From Salinivibrio socompensis S35 (GTDB taxonomy: Bacteria; Pseudomonadota; Gammaproteobacteria; Enterobacterales; Vibrionaceae): a stretch of DNA of 40,423 nucleotides. Below, one piece after another: positions 8,059 through 18,456 of the stretch. The notes below the pieces were generated by a model that saw only the letters and a program-made list of their open reading frames with translations, was not told the origin of the DNA and did not search any database. Within the stretch, counting starts at the first letter, position 1. Each line of letters opens with the position of its first letter. Location of the stretch: the NCBI RefSeq assembly GCF_000513715.1, contig NZ_AQOD01000012.1:1-40423 (forward strand). Direction: 5' to 3'. A program made the translations under genes and the position numbers.

Positions 8059-8916
8059 TTAACTGACCGTTTCAGGCTTTTTTTCGCCCACCGGTTGCTC
8101 AGCGAGGCGTTTGTGTTTGCGGTATTTGGGATGGGTGATCGGAATCGCTGAAAGTAGCGTTTGCGTGTACTCGTGCTGCGGCTGATGGTAGACGGTTTCA
8201 GTCGGCCCTTCTTCCACCACATGGCCAAAGTACATCACCGCTACCTTATCGGAGATATGACGAACCACCGATAAATCGTGCGAAATAAAAATCATCGCCA
8301 AGTTCATCTCTTGCTGGAGTTTCAGCAGTAGATTAAGAATTTGTGCCTGCACCGATACATCCAGTGCGGAGACGGATTCATCACAAATCAGCAGTTTAGG
8401 CTTAAGGGCAATCGCCCGCGCAATACCAATCCGCTGGCGCTGTCCGCCCGAGAATTCATGCGGGTAGCGGTTAACCGCATCGTGGGGCAAGCCGACTTTA
8501 TCTAGTAGCTCAAGCACCCATTGGCGACGCGCTTTGGCGGTACCAACATTGTGAATAATAAAGGGCTCTTCTAAGATCCCGCCGATGGTATGGCGCTGAT
8601 TTAGCGACTCGAGCGGGTCTTGAAAGACAATCTGCATGTCTTTGCGCAATGGCCGCATCTGGCGTGGCGACAATTTAGTGATATCTTTGCCTTCAAAAAA
8701 GATCTTCCCTTCGGTGGGCTCAAACAGCTTGAGCATGGTACGGCCAAGGGTACTTTTGCCACATCCCGATTCACCCACCAGCCCGAGTGTTTCACCTTGT
8801 GACACCGACAGCGATACGCCATCGACGGCTTTAATGGTGTAGCCTTGACGAAGCAGGCCTTTGCCCGAGACAAAATACTGCTTCAGATTTTCTACTCTGA
8901 GGACTTCCTTGCTCAT
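8059..8916 (-). CDS. Peptide ABC transporter ATP-binding protein (OppF/DppF-type)
   Basis: 285 aa from the ATG at 8916, which has AGGAG at good spacing; a TTG 15 bases further upstream is less likely. Walker A GESGCGKST, a signature FSGGQRQRIGIARA and Walker B LLICDESVSALD are all present, followed by the HDLSVV switch and the C-terminal extension typical of oligopeptide/dipeptide ATPases. It should pair with the 8932-9797 product on the cytoplasmic face of the importer. It begins 15 bases after the stop of that gene and is the last gene of the operon. Confidence 0.9.
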   Translation of the reverse strand: MSKEVLRVENLKQYFVSGKGLLRQGYTIKAVDGVSLSVSQGETLGLVGESGCGKSTLGRTMLKLFEPTEGKIFFEGKDITKLSPRQMRPLRKDMQIVFQDPLESLNQRHTIGGILEEPFIIHNVGTAKARRQWVLELLDKVGLPHDAVNRYPHEFSGGQRQRIGIARAIALKPKLLICDESVSALDVSVQAQILNLLLKLQQEMNLAMIFISHDLSVVRHISDKVAVMYFGHVVEEGPTETVYHQPQHEYTQTLLSAIPITHPKYRKHKRLAEQPVGEKKPETVS

Positions 8917-8931
8917 CTCGTTCTCCTGCAA

Positions 8932-9797
8932 CTACGTGGATGATGGCGTAGCATCAAAGTCTTCCAACGGACGAATATCAATCATCTGTTTGGGTTGATG
9001 GGTGCGCCCCGGCATTAATCCCAACAAACGCTTGGTATAAGGATGGGATGGATGATCAAAGAGTGTAAAAATATCGGCCCGTTCGCGAATTTGGCGTCAT
9101 ACATCACCGCCACATCGTCACATACCTCGGCGACTACCCCCAGATCATGGGTGATAAAAATCACCGCCATGCCGGTTTCTTCTTGCAGCTCGTTAATCAA
9201 ATCCAAAATCGACGCCTGCACCGTCACATCCAACGCGGTGGTTGGTTCATCACAAATCAAGATATCTGGCTTACAGGCCAGCGCCATCGCGATCATCACC
9301 CGCTGGCGCATCCCACCAGACAGGTTATGCGGATATTCATTAAGACGTTTTTCGGGTAACGGAATTTTTACCTTGTTCATCATATCCAAGGCGCAGGCAT
9401 AACGGGCTTTTTTATCCAGCTCGGCGCGATGCAACATCAAGACTTCATTGATTTGTCGGCCAATGGTATGCACGGGGTTCAGCGCCGTCATCGGGTCTTG
9501 AAAGATAATCGAGATCCGATTACCACGCATCGCATAGCGCTCTTTGGCTGGCAAGGTCACCAAATCCGTCCCGCGGTACAAGATTTCGCCGCCCGTCACC
9601 TGTCCGTAAGGCTTGGGGAGCAGACCCATGATCGACATGGCCGTGACACTTTTGCCGCTGCCCGACTCGCCTACTAAGCCGAGCGTACGCCCGGCTTTTA
9701 CGTCAAAGCTCACCCCGTGAAGTACCTCACGGGGGCCATCGTCAGTGGTAAAATTAACGGTCAAATCCTTAACCGAAAGAATGACATCCTGGGTCAT
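8932..9797 (-). CDS. Peptide ABC transporter ATP-binding protein (OppD/DppD-type), frame broken
   Basis: Read as one gene of 288 aa with a one-base deletion in the T3 run at 9090-9092. Before the break are Walker A GESGSGKSV, signature LSGGMRQRV, Walker B LICDEPTTALD and THDLGV. Without correction the frame ends at 9015 in an unrelated tail. Adding one A on the coding strand restores AKIRERADIFTLFDHP and then YTKRLLGLMPGRTHQPK, the expected C-terminus, down to a TAG at 8932-8934. It lies 8 bases after the substrate-binding-protein gene. The defect is most likely a sequencing error. Confidence 0.85.
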
Positions 9798-9805
9798 AAT
9801 CGCCT

Positions 9806-11631
9806 CTACAGCTTATATCTATCATCAATGATGGTTGTCGGCTCAAAAGCTTTATCATCGTCCATCGCCGCTTCGGTGGCGTCTTTCATCGCTTCATCAA
9901 TCCAGAAGGTGCCAAAGCCCATCACGCGGCCACTGGTGACCATGTTTTCGGTGCGCTTAGTCATCGCGTTGTCTGGGATTTGCACATAACGCCAAAAGCC
10001 CTGGCGCACATAGGGCACCATGTATCCGGGCACAATCACACTGGCTTCTGAGATCTTCGCGCGGATCTGGTGCGACAGCTGGTATTTCTTCGCCATGTCG
10101 AACTCGGTCTTGTACGCCATGATCAGCGTATCCAGCGCCGGGGAACTGTAATTGGTGTGGTTGTTAGTTTGCTTTTTATTGGCGTTGTCCGAGTGGAAAT
10201 GCTCCCAATAGGCTGGAATTTCCGAAGTGCCCATATTAAGAAAGGCTAACTGGTGCTTTTTCTCCAGCACGTATTTAAACGCCGATGAGCCATCGACCAG
10301 GTTAATGGTAAATTCTAAGCCTGCTTGCTTGGCCTGCTCTTTTAAGTAAGCAATGCGTGGTGTGTGCTGTTGATACCCGTAGGTGATGGCAAAGCTTAAA
10401 CGCTCGCCTTTGTCGTTAACACGAATACCATCGGGGCCCACTTGATCAAAGCCGGCTTGTTCGAAATAGCTGATCGCTTTTTCAGGGTCGAACGCAGGCG
10501 GTGTCGCACCATCATTGTCGTATTCACCATGGCCAAAGCCCATTGCATGCGGTTTACGCGAATAATCGCCACGGGTGATTTTTTCAATCATGCCGTCAAA
10601 ATCGGTGGCATAGAGAATGCCTTTGCGGACATGGCTATCATCCAGCAGTGGCATGGCCGAGTTCATCCACAAACCGCCCGCGCCAACCGGCACTTCGTTA
10701 TACCCCCAAAACTTGGTGATATAGCCTTTTTTATAAGGGTCAGATTGGGTTTTTTCGTGCCAAATATCAGGAAGAACCAAATCGAACACATCCAAGTTGC
10801 CTTTTTCAAAGTGCTTCATGGCAATGTCGTTGTCGCGGATCACGCGTATCCGAATACGCTCAACATTGTAGCGATGTTGATAATAGGGGTTGGTATAGCC
10901 CCACCAATCATCGACATGATTAAAGGTGAGTCGACGTCCTTTTTGCACACGGCCCAGTTCATATGGCCCCATGGTGGGCTCGGCTTTAAAGTTATAACGA
11001 CGCACGTAGTCATCGGCAATGCCGTCTTGGTTTTCATCTTTGCGCGGGTTGGCGTAAAAATGCGCAGGACGTGGGACCAAACTACCCAAGGTATACATCA
11101 ACTCCTCTTGGTTTTTCTCTGTGGCACTCGAGATAGCAACAGTATGCGCATCGATTTTCTCTACCGCACCAATGGTGTTGGTGTAGTAATCGTTGTACCA
11201 AGGGGCAACGATGTCTTTAGAGCGATAAAACTGCATCATAAAGACAAAATCATCGGCGGTCATTGGCTCGCCATCCGACCAGGTTGCCTCAGGTTGAGCT
11301 TAAAATAGATGGTTTTATGATCACCCCCATAGGCCCACTCGTTGGCCAAATCCGGGATCCATTCCAACGTGTCTGGGTGGCGCTTTACCAGCGAGGGCAT
11401 TTCATCAAGAAAATAACTGCGTAGGCCTGAGTTTGAATCCGGCCCCACGGTGCGTAATGTCTGCGGAAAACTCTGCAAATGGGTACGCAATGTACCGCCC
11501 TGCTTTGCCTCAGGTGAGCCGATTTTGGGCGCATCCCAGTTGGTTTGCCAATTCAAGTTGTCGGGCAAATCCGCCGCCCAGCCGCTGAGGCTAAACAGGG
11601 AGACGGAAGTAGCAAGGATCAGTTTTTTCAT
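9806..11631 (-). CDS. Periplasmic peptide-binding protein of ABC importer (YejA-like, SBP_bac_5), frame broken
   Basis: About 608 aa after correction, close to YejA-type length (about 600). A signal peptide is clear (MKKLILATSVSLFSLSGWAA, cleavage near residue 19-20). The frame breaks at a GG on the plus strand (11292-11293). Restoring one base joins YFKLN to PEATWSDGEPMTADDFVFMM, the hallmark motif of the family. The protein binds oligopeptides in the periplasm and hands them to the two permeases encoded upstream. The gene is in the middle of the operon, after the permeases rather than first as in E. coli yejABEF. Confidence 0.87.
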
Positions 11632-11696
11632 CGTGACGTCCTTATCTTGATGTACACATTGCTTGTTATATTTAAAGATGCTTGTTCTATTTACAA

Positions 11697-12740
11697 TCAG
11701 TCATAGCGGGTGAATTTTTTCGGATCGAAGGCAGCGCGCACCGCTTCACCAATGAAGGTCACCATCACCAGCACCAACACCAGAGATGACACCACAGAGG
11801 CCACAATCCATGGCGCATCCAGGTTGGATTTGCCTTGCTGCAACAGCTCACCCCAGCTTGGCGTCGGCGGCATCAGCCCCAGACCGAGATAATCCAGTGC
11901 CGTTAGCGCGGTAATATTGAGCGCGATAGTAAACGGCGCCAAGGTCACAATCATCACCATAGTATTGGGCAAAATATGGCGAAACAGGATCCGGCTGGTA
12001 GAGGCGCCCAGCGCGCGCGCCGCCATCACATAATCACGCGACGACTCTTTATAGGTCATGGTGCGCATATACCAGGTGATCGCCATCCAACCGAATAGCA
12101 CATTAATCGCAACGAACAAGGCAAAGGTGGGCTGGAGAATCGAGACCAGAATCATGATCACGTACAAAAACGGCACCATCGACCAAACCTCGATAAAGCG
12201 TTGGAAAAACAAATCAAACTTGCCACCCCAAAACCCCATTGCACAGCCGACAGCCGTGCCAATCGCGTAAGACGCGGCCATGGTCAGCAACGCAAAGCCC
12301 ATGGCAATACGAAAGCCGTACACTAAGCGGGCGAGAATGTCGCGACCAATATCATCAGTACCCAGATAATGCTGATGTTCAGCATTGGGGGCCGTGGGTG
12401 GAAAATCACCACTAAAATCTTGCTCGAGGGGATTCCACGGCACCAGTGGCATTAATACATAATTGTCGCCGCCTTGTGCCTCGAAAGCCTTATCAAGCTG
12501 ACGATAATTGGCTTCGCTAGTACCCACTTGACCAAAGTCGCGTGCTAAGTACACATCACTCACGACCGGGAAATAATAGTCGCCATCGTATTTAACCATT
12601 AACGCTTTACTGTTGATAAACAGCTCGGCAAACAGTGATAACACCAACATGGTGGTCAAGATAATAAACGACCAGTAGCCGCGTTTAATTTGCTTAAAAC
12701 TGCGGATTTTCTTTTGGGTTAAAGGGCTCATCTTCAACAT
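11697..12740 (-). CDS. Peptide ABC transporter permease (YejE-like)
   Basis: About 347 aa from ATG 12740; an ATG at 12731 giving MSPLTQKK is equally possible and aligns better with YejE N-termini. A first membrane segment follows RGYWSF, then a periplasmic domain (YDGDYYFPV), then about five membrane segments holding the permease signature region (ARALGASTSRILFRHILPN, EAA motif). The next gene upstream, the other permease, stops one base before this start, implying translational coupling. It forms the inner-membrane channel with that permease. Confidence 0.88.
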   Translation of the reverse strand: MLKMSPLTQKKIRSFKQIKRGYWSFIILTTMLVLSLFAELFINSKALMVKYDGDYYFPVVSDVYLARDFGQVGTSEANYRQLDKAFEAQGGDNYVLMPLVPWNPLEQDFSGDFPPTAPNAEHQHYLGTDDIGRDILARLVYGFRIAMGFALLTMAASYAIGTAVGCAMGFWGGKFDLFFQRFIEVWSMVPFLYVIMILVSILQPTFALFVAINVLFGWMAITWYMRTMTYKESSRDYVMAARALGASTSRILFRHILPNTMVMIVTLAPFTIALNITALTALDYLGLGLMPPTPSWGELLQQGKSNLDAPWIVASVVSSLVLVLVMVTFIGEAVRAAFDPKKFTRYD

Positions 12741-12741
12741 A

Positions 12742-13768
12742 TCAAGATCCAAACTTCACACGAGGGTCAATCAAGGCAACGCAGATATCAGAGATAATAT
12801 TGCCCGCCAGCAGCAACAGTGCATTGATGGCGACAATCCCCATCACCACCGGATAGTCGCGCTCCATAATGGACTCATAGCCGAGTAAGCCGATACCGTT
12901 GATGTTGAAAATCACTTCAATCAAAAACGCCCCCGTCATAAAGAACAGCAAGGAATTACCAAAGTGACTGGCTATCGGGATCAAGCTATTGCGTAGCGCG
13001 TGCTTGCGTACCGCCGAGCGGAACGGTAACCCCTTGGCTATCGCGGTGCGGATATAATCCGCGGAGAGGTTTTCCATCAGGTTGTTTTTCATCGTCATGG
13101 TCAAAGTGGCAAAGTCACCAATCAGATAACAAATCAGCGGCAGCACCGCGTGCCACATCACGTCTTTGGCGCGCTCCCAAAAGCTGGTGGCGTCGTAGTA
13201 GGCATCACCAACAAAGCCGCCCATCGGGAACCATTCCAGGTGATAGCTGAATAAGGTGATCAACAATACCCCCACCACATAGCCGGGCAAGGCAAAGCCA
13301 ATAAAAATCAGCACCGAGGAGGAGGAATCAAACACCGAGCCGTGTTTGAGGGCTTTGTAATAACCGAGCGGGAGGGAGATAAAATAACTAATAAAGAAGG
13401 TCATCCCGCCGTAAAATAGCGAGACGGGCAGGCGCTCGGCAATCATGTCCGCGACCGGCTCGTAGTAGCGGGTCGACTCGCCTAAATCAAAATTGGCCAA
13501 CTTCCCCAACCAATCCCATATAGGCTTCAACGACGGGTTTGTCGAGACCATAAAAGGCGCGCAAGTCTTCCATTTGCGCGTCAGACAATGCAGAACTATC
13601 GCCTGCACGTTGCAAGCTCGATCCGCCGTCACCTTGCGCTTGCATTTGTGTCATCATTCGCTCAACCGGGCCGCCGGGCACAAGACGCGTGATGCCAAAA
13701 ATCAAGATGGTGATCCCAAGAAACGTCGGTATCACTAAAAGAAACCGACGTATAAAGTACGACAGCAT
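12742..13768 (-). CDS. Peptide ABC transporter permease (YejB-like), frame broken
   Basis: About 341 aa after correction. The first 85 residues have the typical start (MLSYFIRRFLLVIPTFLGIT) with one membrane segment and LVPGGPVE. The frame is lost at a CCC on the plus strand (13515-13517). Removing one base gives YMDWLGKLANFDLGES in line with relatives. The remainder has about five membrane segments and the EAA-type loop (KHALRNSLIPI). It is the first gene of the operon (permease, permease, binding protein, ATPase, ATPase). A candidate promoter is at 13889-13917. Confidence 0.87.
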
Positions 13769-13888
13769 AGTCCACTACTCCCTGTTAACTGTCTGATATT
13801 TTTGCAGGCCACTGCACCTGCCGTTGTGCTCTCTGGCCATCCTAAGCGCTGAAAGCGACAATCCGTATTACACACTTACATAAAGTGG

Positions 13889-13917
13889 TCTATAATTATC
13901 TTGAATCTTGGTCACAA
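13889..13917 (-). promoter_or_regulatory. Candidate sigma-70 promoter of the peptide-importer operon
   Basis: On the minus strand TTGTGA (13917-13912) and TATAGA (13894-13889) are separated by 17 bases, about 120 bases upstream of the first permease start. A small inverted repeat, CACTT-N5-AAGTG (13873-13887), lies just downstream and could be an operator. On the plus strand the same block contains TATAAT (13891-13896), so divergent promoters are possible. Confidence 0.4.
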
Positions 13918-14356
13918 TCAACGATAACAACCTGTCAGAAGTGATTTTTTTGCTACAAGACGATGAATATCACCCCGTATATTTTACCGCGTTGTGCTAA
14001 CTTACTTATCACCAAAAGCAATAAATATTTCAATCAATAGTCAAAAAGGTTTGGTTAAAAATGCAATAAAACTGACATTTAATCTAGCTATTATATCCAG
14101 CAATGTCTTCTCTCATTAATACCCCACCACCATGCCTGCCTTGTTTAGAAGACAGAAACCTCCGACTTAAATGCTCATGTCCATATCCATTCATCAGGTT
14201 CATCGCGTAATAGATAGTGACTTGTCCGGCAGTAACCTCAAATAACCAGCATTAATCACTAGCACTCATCGTTGTTTGCGGTTGAGCGCTTTATCACCAC
14301 CCAGCCGCCAAGATCATGCTGATTCCTTCAGCACGGAATACCCGCATTCATTAGGG
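13918..14356. other. AT-rich intergenic region without a recognisable gene
   Basis: About 440 bases between the peptide-importer promoter and the MATE promoter. I read all frames for short genes and found only open stretches of a dozen codons without ribosome-binding sites. A plus-strand TACACA-16-TATAAT pair just upstream (ending at 13896) could fire into it, and the first strong plus-strand terminator met is at 14397-14424. An untranslated RNA here is possible but unsupported beyond that. Confidence 0.3.
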
Positions 14357-14384
14357 TTGGTAATTTTCATTAATCCTCTACAAT
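14357..14384 (+). promoter_or_regulatory. Candidate promoter of the MATE gene
   Basis: TTGGTA (14357-14362) and TACAAT (14379-14384) are 16 bases apart, a good sigma-70 match. Transcription would begin near 14390, only a few bases before the terminator hairpin at 14397 and about 60 bases before the MATE start codon. Confidence 0.5.
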
Positions 14385-14396
14385 TGGTGCGATTAT

Positions 14397-14424
14397 GCCG
14401 AGCATGCCAATGCTCGGCTTTTTT
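14397..14424 (+). terminator. Rho-independent terminator immediately upstream of the MATE gene
   Basis: GCCGAGCAT and ATGCTCGGC form a perfect 9-bp stem with a 4-base loop, followed by six T. It lies 26 bases before the MATE start codon and directly after a candidate promoter. It either ends an upstream plus-strand transcript or attenuates the MATE transcript. Confidence 0.85.
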
Positions 14425-14450
14425 CACCCTGTTAATGTAAAGAGTGCCTG

Positions 14451-15760
14451 ATGGAATCTGTCTCTCGCGCCAAGCGTTTGTTTTCTACCACCCTGCCGAT
14501 GCTGTTTGGGGTGCTGTCGCTGATGAGCTTTCAATTAGTAGACAGTGCATTTATCGGCCAGCTGGGTGTTCTCCCTCTTGCCGCTCAAGGTTTCACCTTA
14601 CCGGTTCAAATGATCATTATCGGGTTGCAAGTCGGTCTCGGAATTGCCACTACCGCCGTGATCTCGCGCGCGCTCGGCGCCGATCAGTGCCGTTACGCCA
14701 AACAACTCGGCGGTTTGATTTTGTTTATCGGCACTGCTGGCGTTGCTTTGTTTGCCGGCTTGCTTTACGCCTTGCGCCATCCGATCTTGATGTTGCTCGA
14801 CGCCCCGGATAATGTTTTTCCGGTGATTGATAGCTACTGGCCGATTTGGCTCGTCAGTGCGTGGACAGGCGCGGTGCTTTACTTCTTTTATAGCCTGGCA
14901 CGCGCCAACGGCAATACCGTGCTGCCCGGCTCGATGATGGTGGTCACCAGCTTATTAAACCTCGCCCTCGATCCTGTCTTTATTTTTTGGCTTGATTGGG
15001 GCATCAATGGTGCTGCCGTGGCGACGTTAATTGCCTTTGGTAGTGGTATCGCCATTGTCGCGCCTCGCGTGTTCGGCAAAGGTTGGGTTTCTTTTGATTG
15101 GCATGACGTCAACGTTAAGCAGAGTGTGGGGTCGATTGGTCACATTATGGGGCCAGCGATGATCAGCCAGCTGCTGCCGCCGGTATCATCGATGTTGGCA
15201 ACTAAGTTGCTTGCGAGTTTTGGCTCTGCCGCGGTGGCCGCTTGGGCGCTGGGTTCACGCTTTGAGTTTTTCGCCATTGTCTCGGTGCTGGCATTAACCA
15301 TGTCGATGCCCCCATGGTGGGCCGCTTGCTGGGTAAAGGCGATTTAACCGAAGTAAAGCATTTAGTGAAACTCGCGTGCCAATTCATTCTTGGGTCTCAA
15401 CTTCTGATCGCCGTGGTCACTTGGCTTGCCGCCGCTCCCTTAGCGGACTTGATGACCAGTGATCAACAAGTCACCGATATCTTGTACACCCACCTTACCC
15501 TGGTGCCCTTTAGCCTTGGGGCACTTGGAGTGTGTATGTTGATGGTGTCGATTACCAATGCATTAGGCCGCTCGTACACCGCCCTAACCATTTCTGCGCT
15601 CCGTTTGTTTGCTTTCTTCCTGCCCTGTCTCTGGCTGGGGGCACAAATTGGCGAGCTGTTTGGCCTGTTTGCCGGTGCCTTAATCGGTAACCTCCTTGCG
15701 GGTGCAGTGGCTTATGGCATGTACCGACGCACGCTAGCCAAACTGATGGCGAGCGCGTAG
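14451..15760 (+). CDS. MATE-family multidrug/Na+ antiporter, frame broken
   Basis: About 436 aa after correction, the usual MATE length with about 12 membrane segments. The N-terminus (TLPMLFGVLSLMSFQLVDSAFIGQLG) has the conserved MATE layout, and QVGLGIATTAVISRALGA is the first typical loop. The frame breaks at the C5 run 15309-15313. One more C gives SMPPMVGRLLGKGD, matching the second-half repeat of the family. The protein sits in the inner membrane and would export cationic compounds in exchange for Na+ or H+. VmrA/DinF-type relatives are likely; the substrate is unknown. AAGAG lies upstream of ATG 14451. Confidence 0.85.
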
Positions 15761-15780
15761 AGAGCCAAAACGTTAACCTT

Positions 15781-15894
15781 GGGGCATCGGCTCAGTTCGC
15801 ACACAGACACGCCGTCAATCCTTCCCTGGAGGCTCCGCCGCGCCATCCATGGCGCGAAGGGTCTGCTTAGCGAAATAAGCCGATCGTCAACCCC
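15781..15894. repeat. Nested palindromic element between converging genes
   Basis: Three nested inverted pairs are visible: GGGG (15781-15784) with CCCC near 15891-15894, ATCGGCT (15786-15792) with AGCCGAT (15878-15884), and the inner GCGCCAT (15840-15846) with ATGGCGC (15849-15855). The layout and the CCATCCATGG core resemble dispersed intergenic palindromes I have seen in marine gammaproteobacteria. No second copy is visible in this window. Confidence 0.5.
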
Positions 15895-15913
15895 TCTAGC
15901 GTTCGCCCCAACT

Positions 15914-15941
15914 AAAAAAGCCCGCTAATAACAGGCGGGCT
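15914..15941 (-). terminator. Rho-independent terminator of glpQ
   Basis: On the minus strand AGCCCGC, a 9-base loop and GCGGGCT are followed by TTTTT. It begins 30 bases after the glpQ stop codon. Confidence 0.85.
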
Positions 15942-15970
15942 CAAAAGGTAAATACAGTTAACGCGCGGGG

Positions 15971-17072
15971 TTAATAACCCAGTTGCGTTAAGGTCGCTTC
16001 GATGTCTTTACCGTCACTGCCGGTTAAGGTTTTGACTGCCACGTTAGGACGGTTGGTAAAGAAGCCATCGACGCCGCGATCACGGTAGCGAATCATGTCC
16101 TCGCCATCATCCAGGGTATACATGTGCATCAATAAGCCTTTTTCATGGCTCATATCCACCATCCAGCTTTTCGCCAGATCCATATAGCTAAACTGGCTTG
16201 ACCAAGCATCATCAAAGTTGGCTTGCGTACCTGAAGGCCCCACCCCGATGGCGCCGTGATCCTTGGCATAATCCAACCACTCTGCGTAGGCCGCTTTCGA
16301 CGCTACTTCCTGACGTGCATAGTACTGGGCGTAAGACTCATCGTCCGCTTTCGGCGCGCTGTCTTTGGTAGGAATGTAGCCATCACCTGCCCAGAGCAGC
16401 AAAATTTTTGGCACATTCGGCATCACATCTTGCAGTGCTTCCAGGCTCGATTTATTAAAGGTCTGCAAGATGACTTTGCCCTTGGCCTCGTCATCCAACC
16501 AGCCATGCTTGGTGAGATCGTCTTTCAAGTCCTGCTCAATGCCAGGGAAGAACTCAGGCACCTTGGTCTCGATGTAAAGACCGCTGATGCGCGCAGTCTT
16601 CGGCGATTTCACGTACTTGATCCAGCGTCACTAGCTGCAAACCGCGGAAGCTTTCACGCGCACGTTCTGGGTACGATTCATTATACCAGCTACCGGCATC
16701 CAGTTTTTCCAGCTCTGCCCAAGTAAAGGTGTTGACCGGGTCGTCGGCACGCTCAGGATAGACTGTCTCAATATTGGTGTTGCGCTTGAGATTATCGTCA
16801 TGTACCGCGATCAGTTTGCCGTCTTTTGTGCGCTGCAGGTCAAGCTCGAGATAATCAGCGCCGACTTCACACGCAAGCTGATAAGCTGGCAAAGTGGATT
16901 CTGGCGCGTTGTAGGAATCGCCACGGTGAGCAATCACAGCGTGATCGGCAATGCCAAGCTGTTCACTTAACGCACGGTCACTGGCTTGCGCCACAGAGGA
17001 AAAAGAGAAGGCACTGGCCACGCTCAGTGCAGCAGCAGTCAAGCTCAGGGTCGTTTTCGATGAGGTATTCAA
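15971..17072 (-). CDS. glpQ: Periplasmic glycerophosphodiester phosphodiesterase, frame broken
   Basis: About 366 aa after correction. It hydrolyses glycerophosphodiesters to glycerol-3-phosphate and an alcohol. The start is a TTG at 17072 with AGGAG six bases upstream. A signal peptide ends around AQAS, residue 30. Catalytic GDPD motifs are present: HRGDSYNAPEST, DYLELDLQ and HDDNLKR. The frame breaks in GCGCGC (16589-16594), either by loss of one GC unit or gain of one base. Both repairs lead into ISGLYIETKVPEF and the C-terminal GVDGFFTNRP motif. It is transcribed alone and ends at a clear terminator. It supplies G3P and phosphate from deacylated phospholipids. Confidence 0.88.
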
Positions 17073-17252
17073 CGGGTACTCCTTACTGTCGTTGAAATTG
17101 GTGAGATAATTGAATGCTTGTTCAACTATCGAGACAGCATAGCAAAACCGTATGTAAACGGAAAAAAAACTGGCAGCCCTGTAGGCAAGCGATGTTGTGG
17201 TATCAAGGCAAAATACATGATTAAATCAATCGATAAAGCGAGGGGCGCATAA

Positions 17253-18044
<792 letters not shown>

Positions 18045-18061
18045 CCCTAATATTGAGACGT

Positions 18062-18104
18062 GGCCGTATTGCAGTACAGAACTAGCAATAGGCCGCGGCC
18101 TTTT
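18062..18104 (+). terminator. Stem-loop between gmk and rpoZ
   Basis: GGCC-(bulged G)-TATTGC pairs with GCAATAGGCC across a 12-base loop. A second small palindrome, AGGCCGCGGCCT, and TTTT follow. It probably reduces read-through from gmk into rpoZ. Two overlapping stems are possible, so the exact limits are uncertain. Confidence 0.6.
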
Positions 18105-18156
18105 GTATACTTTTCGGTCACTTTAAGACCTGTTTATTACATAGCTGGAGTCCTTC

Positions 18157-18429
18157 ATGGCACGCGTAACTGTTCAAGACGCCGTTGAAAAAATTGGTAA
18201 CCGTTTCGATCTCGTTCTGGTTGCGGCTCGCCGCGCCCGCCAACTACAAACCGGTGGTAAAGACGCCTTAGTCGCAGAAGAAAACGACAAGTACACTGTG
18301 CTCTCTCTACGCGAAGTAGAAGAAGGACTGATTAACAAAGAAGTGCTCGACGCCCGCGAGCGCAAAGAAAAACAAGAGCAAGAAGCCGCTGAAATGGCCG
18401 CGGTTAGCACCATTTCTGGCCAACGTTAA
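18157..18429 (+). CDS. rpoZ: RNA polymerase omega subunit
   Basis: 90 aa, typical length. The N-terminus [20 protein letters not shown] and the [11 protein letters not shown] block are diagnostic. Omega assists assembly of beta-prime and is part of a ppGpp site on RNA polymerase, consistent with the spoT gene that starts 27 bases downstream. GGAG lies eight bases before the ATG. Confidence 0.98.
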   Translation: MARVTVQDAVEKIGNRFDLVLVAARRARQLQTGGKDALVAEENDKYTVLSLREVEEGLINKEVLDARERKEKQEQEAAEMAAVSTISGQR

Positions 18430-18456
18430 ACGCGTCATTGATCAGGGACAGGCCGT

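Noticed and set aside
10442-11308. Long plus-strand open frame of 288 codons
   Set aside because: It is antisense to the periplasmic binding-protein gene, which has a signal peptide and family motifs.
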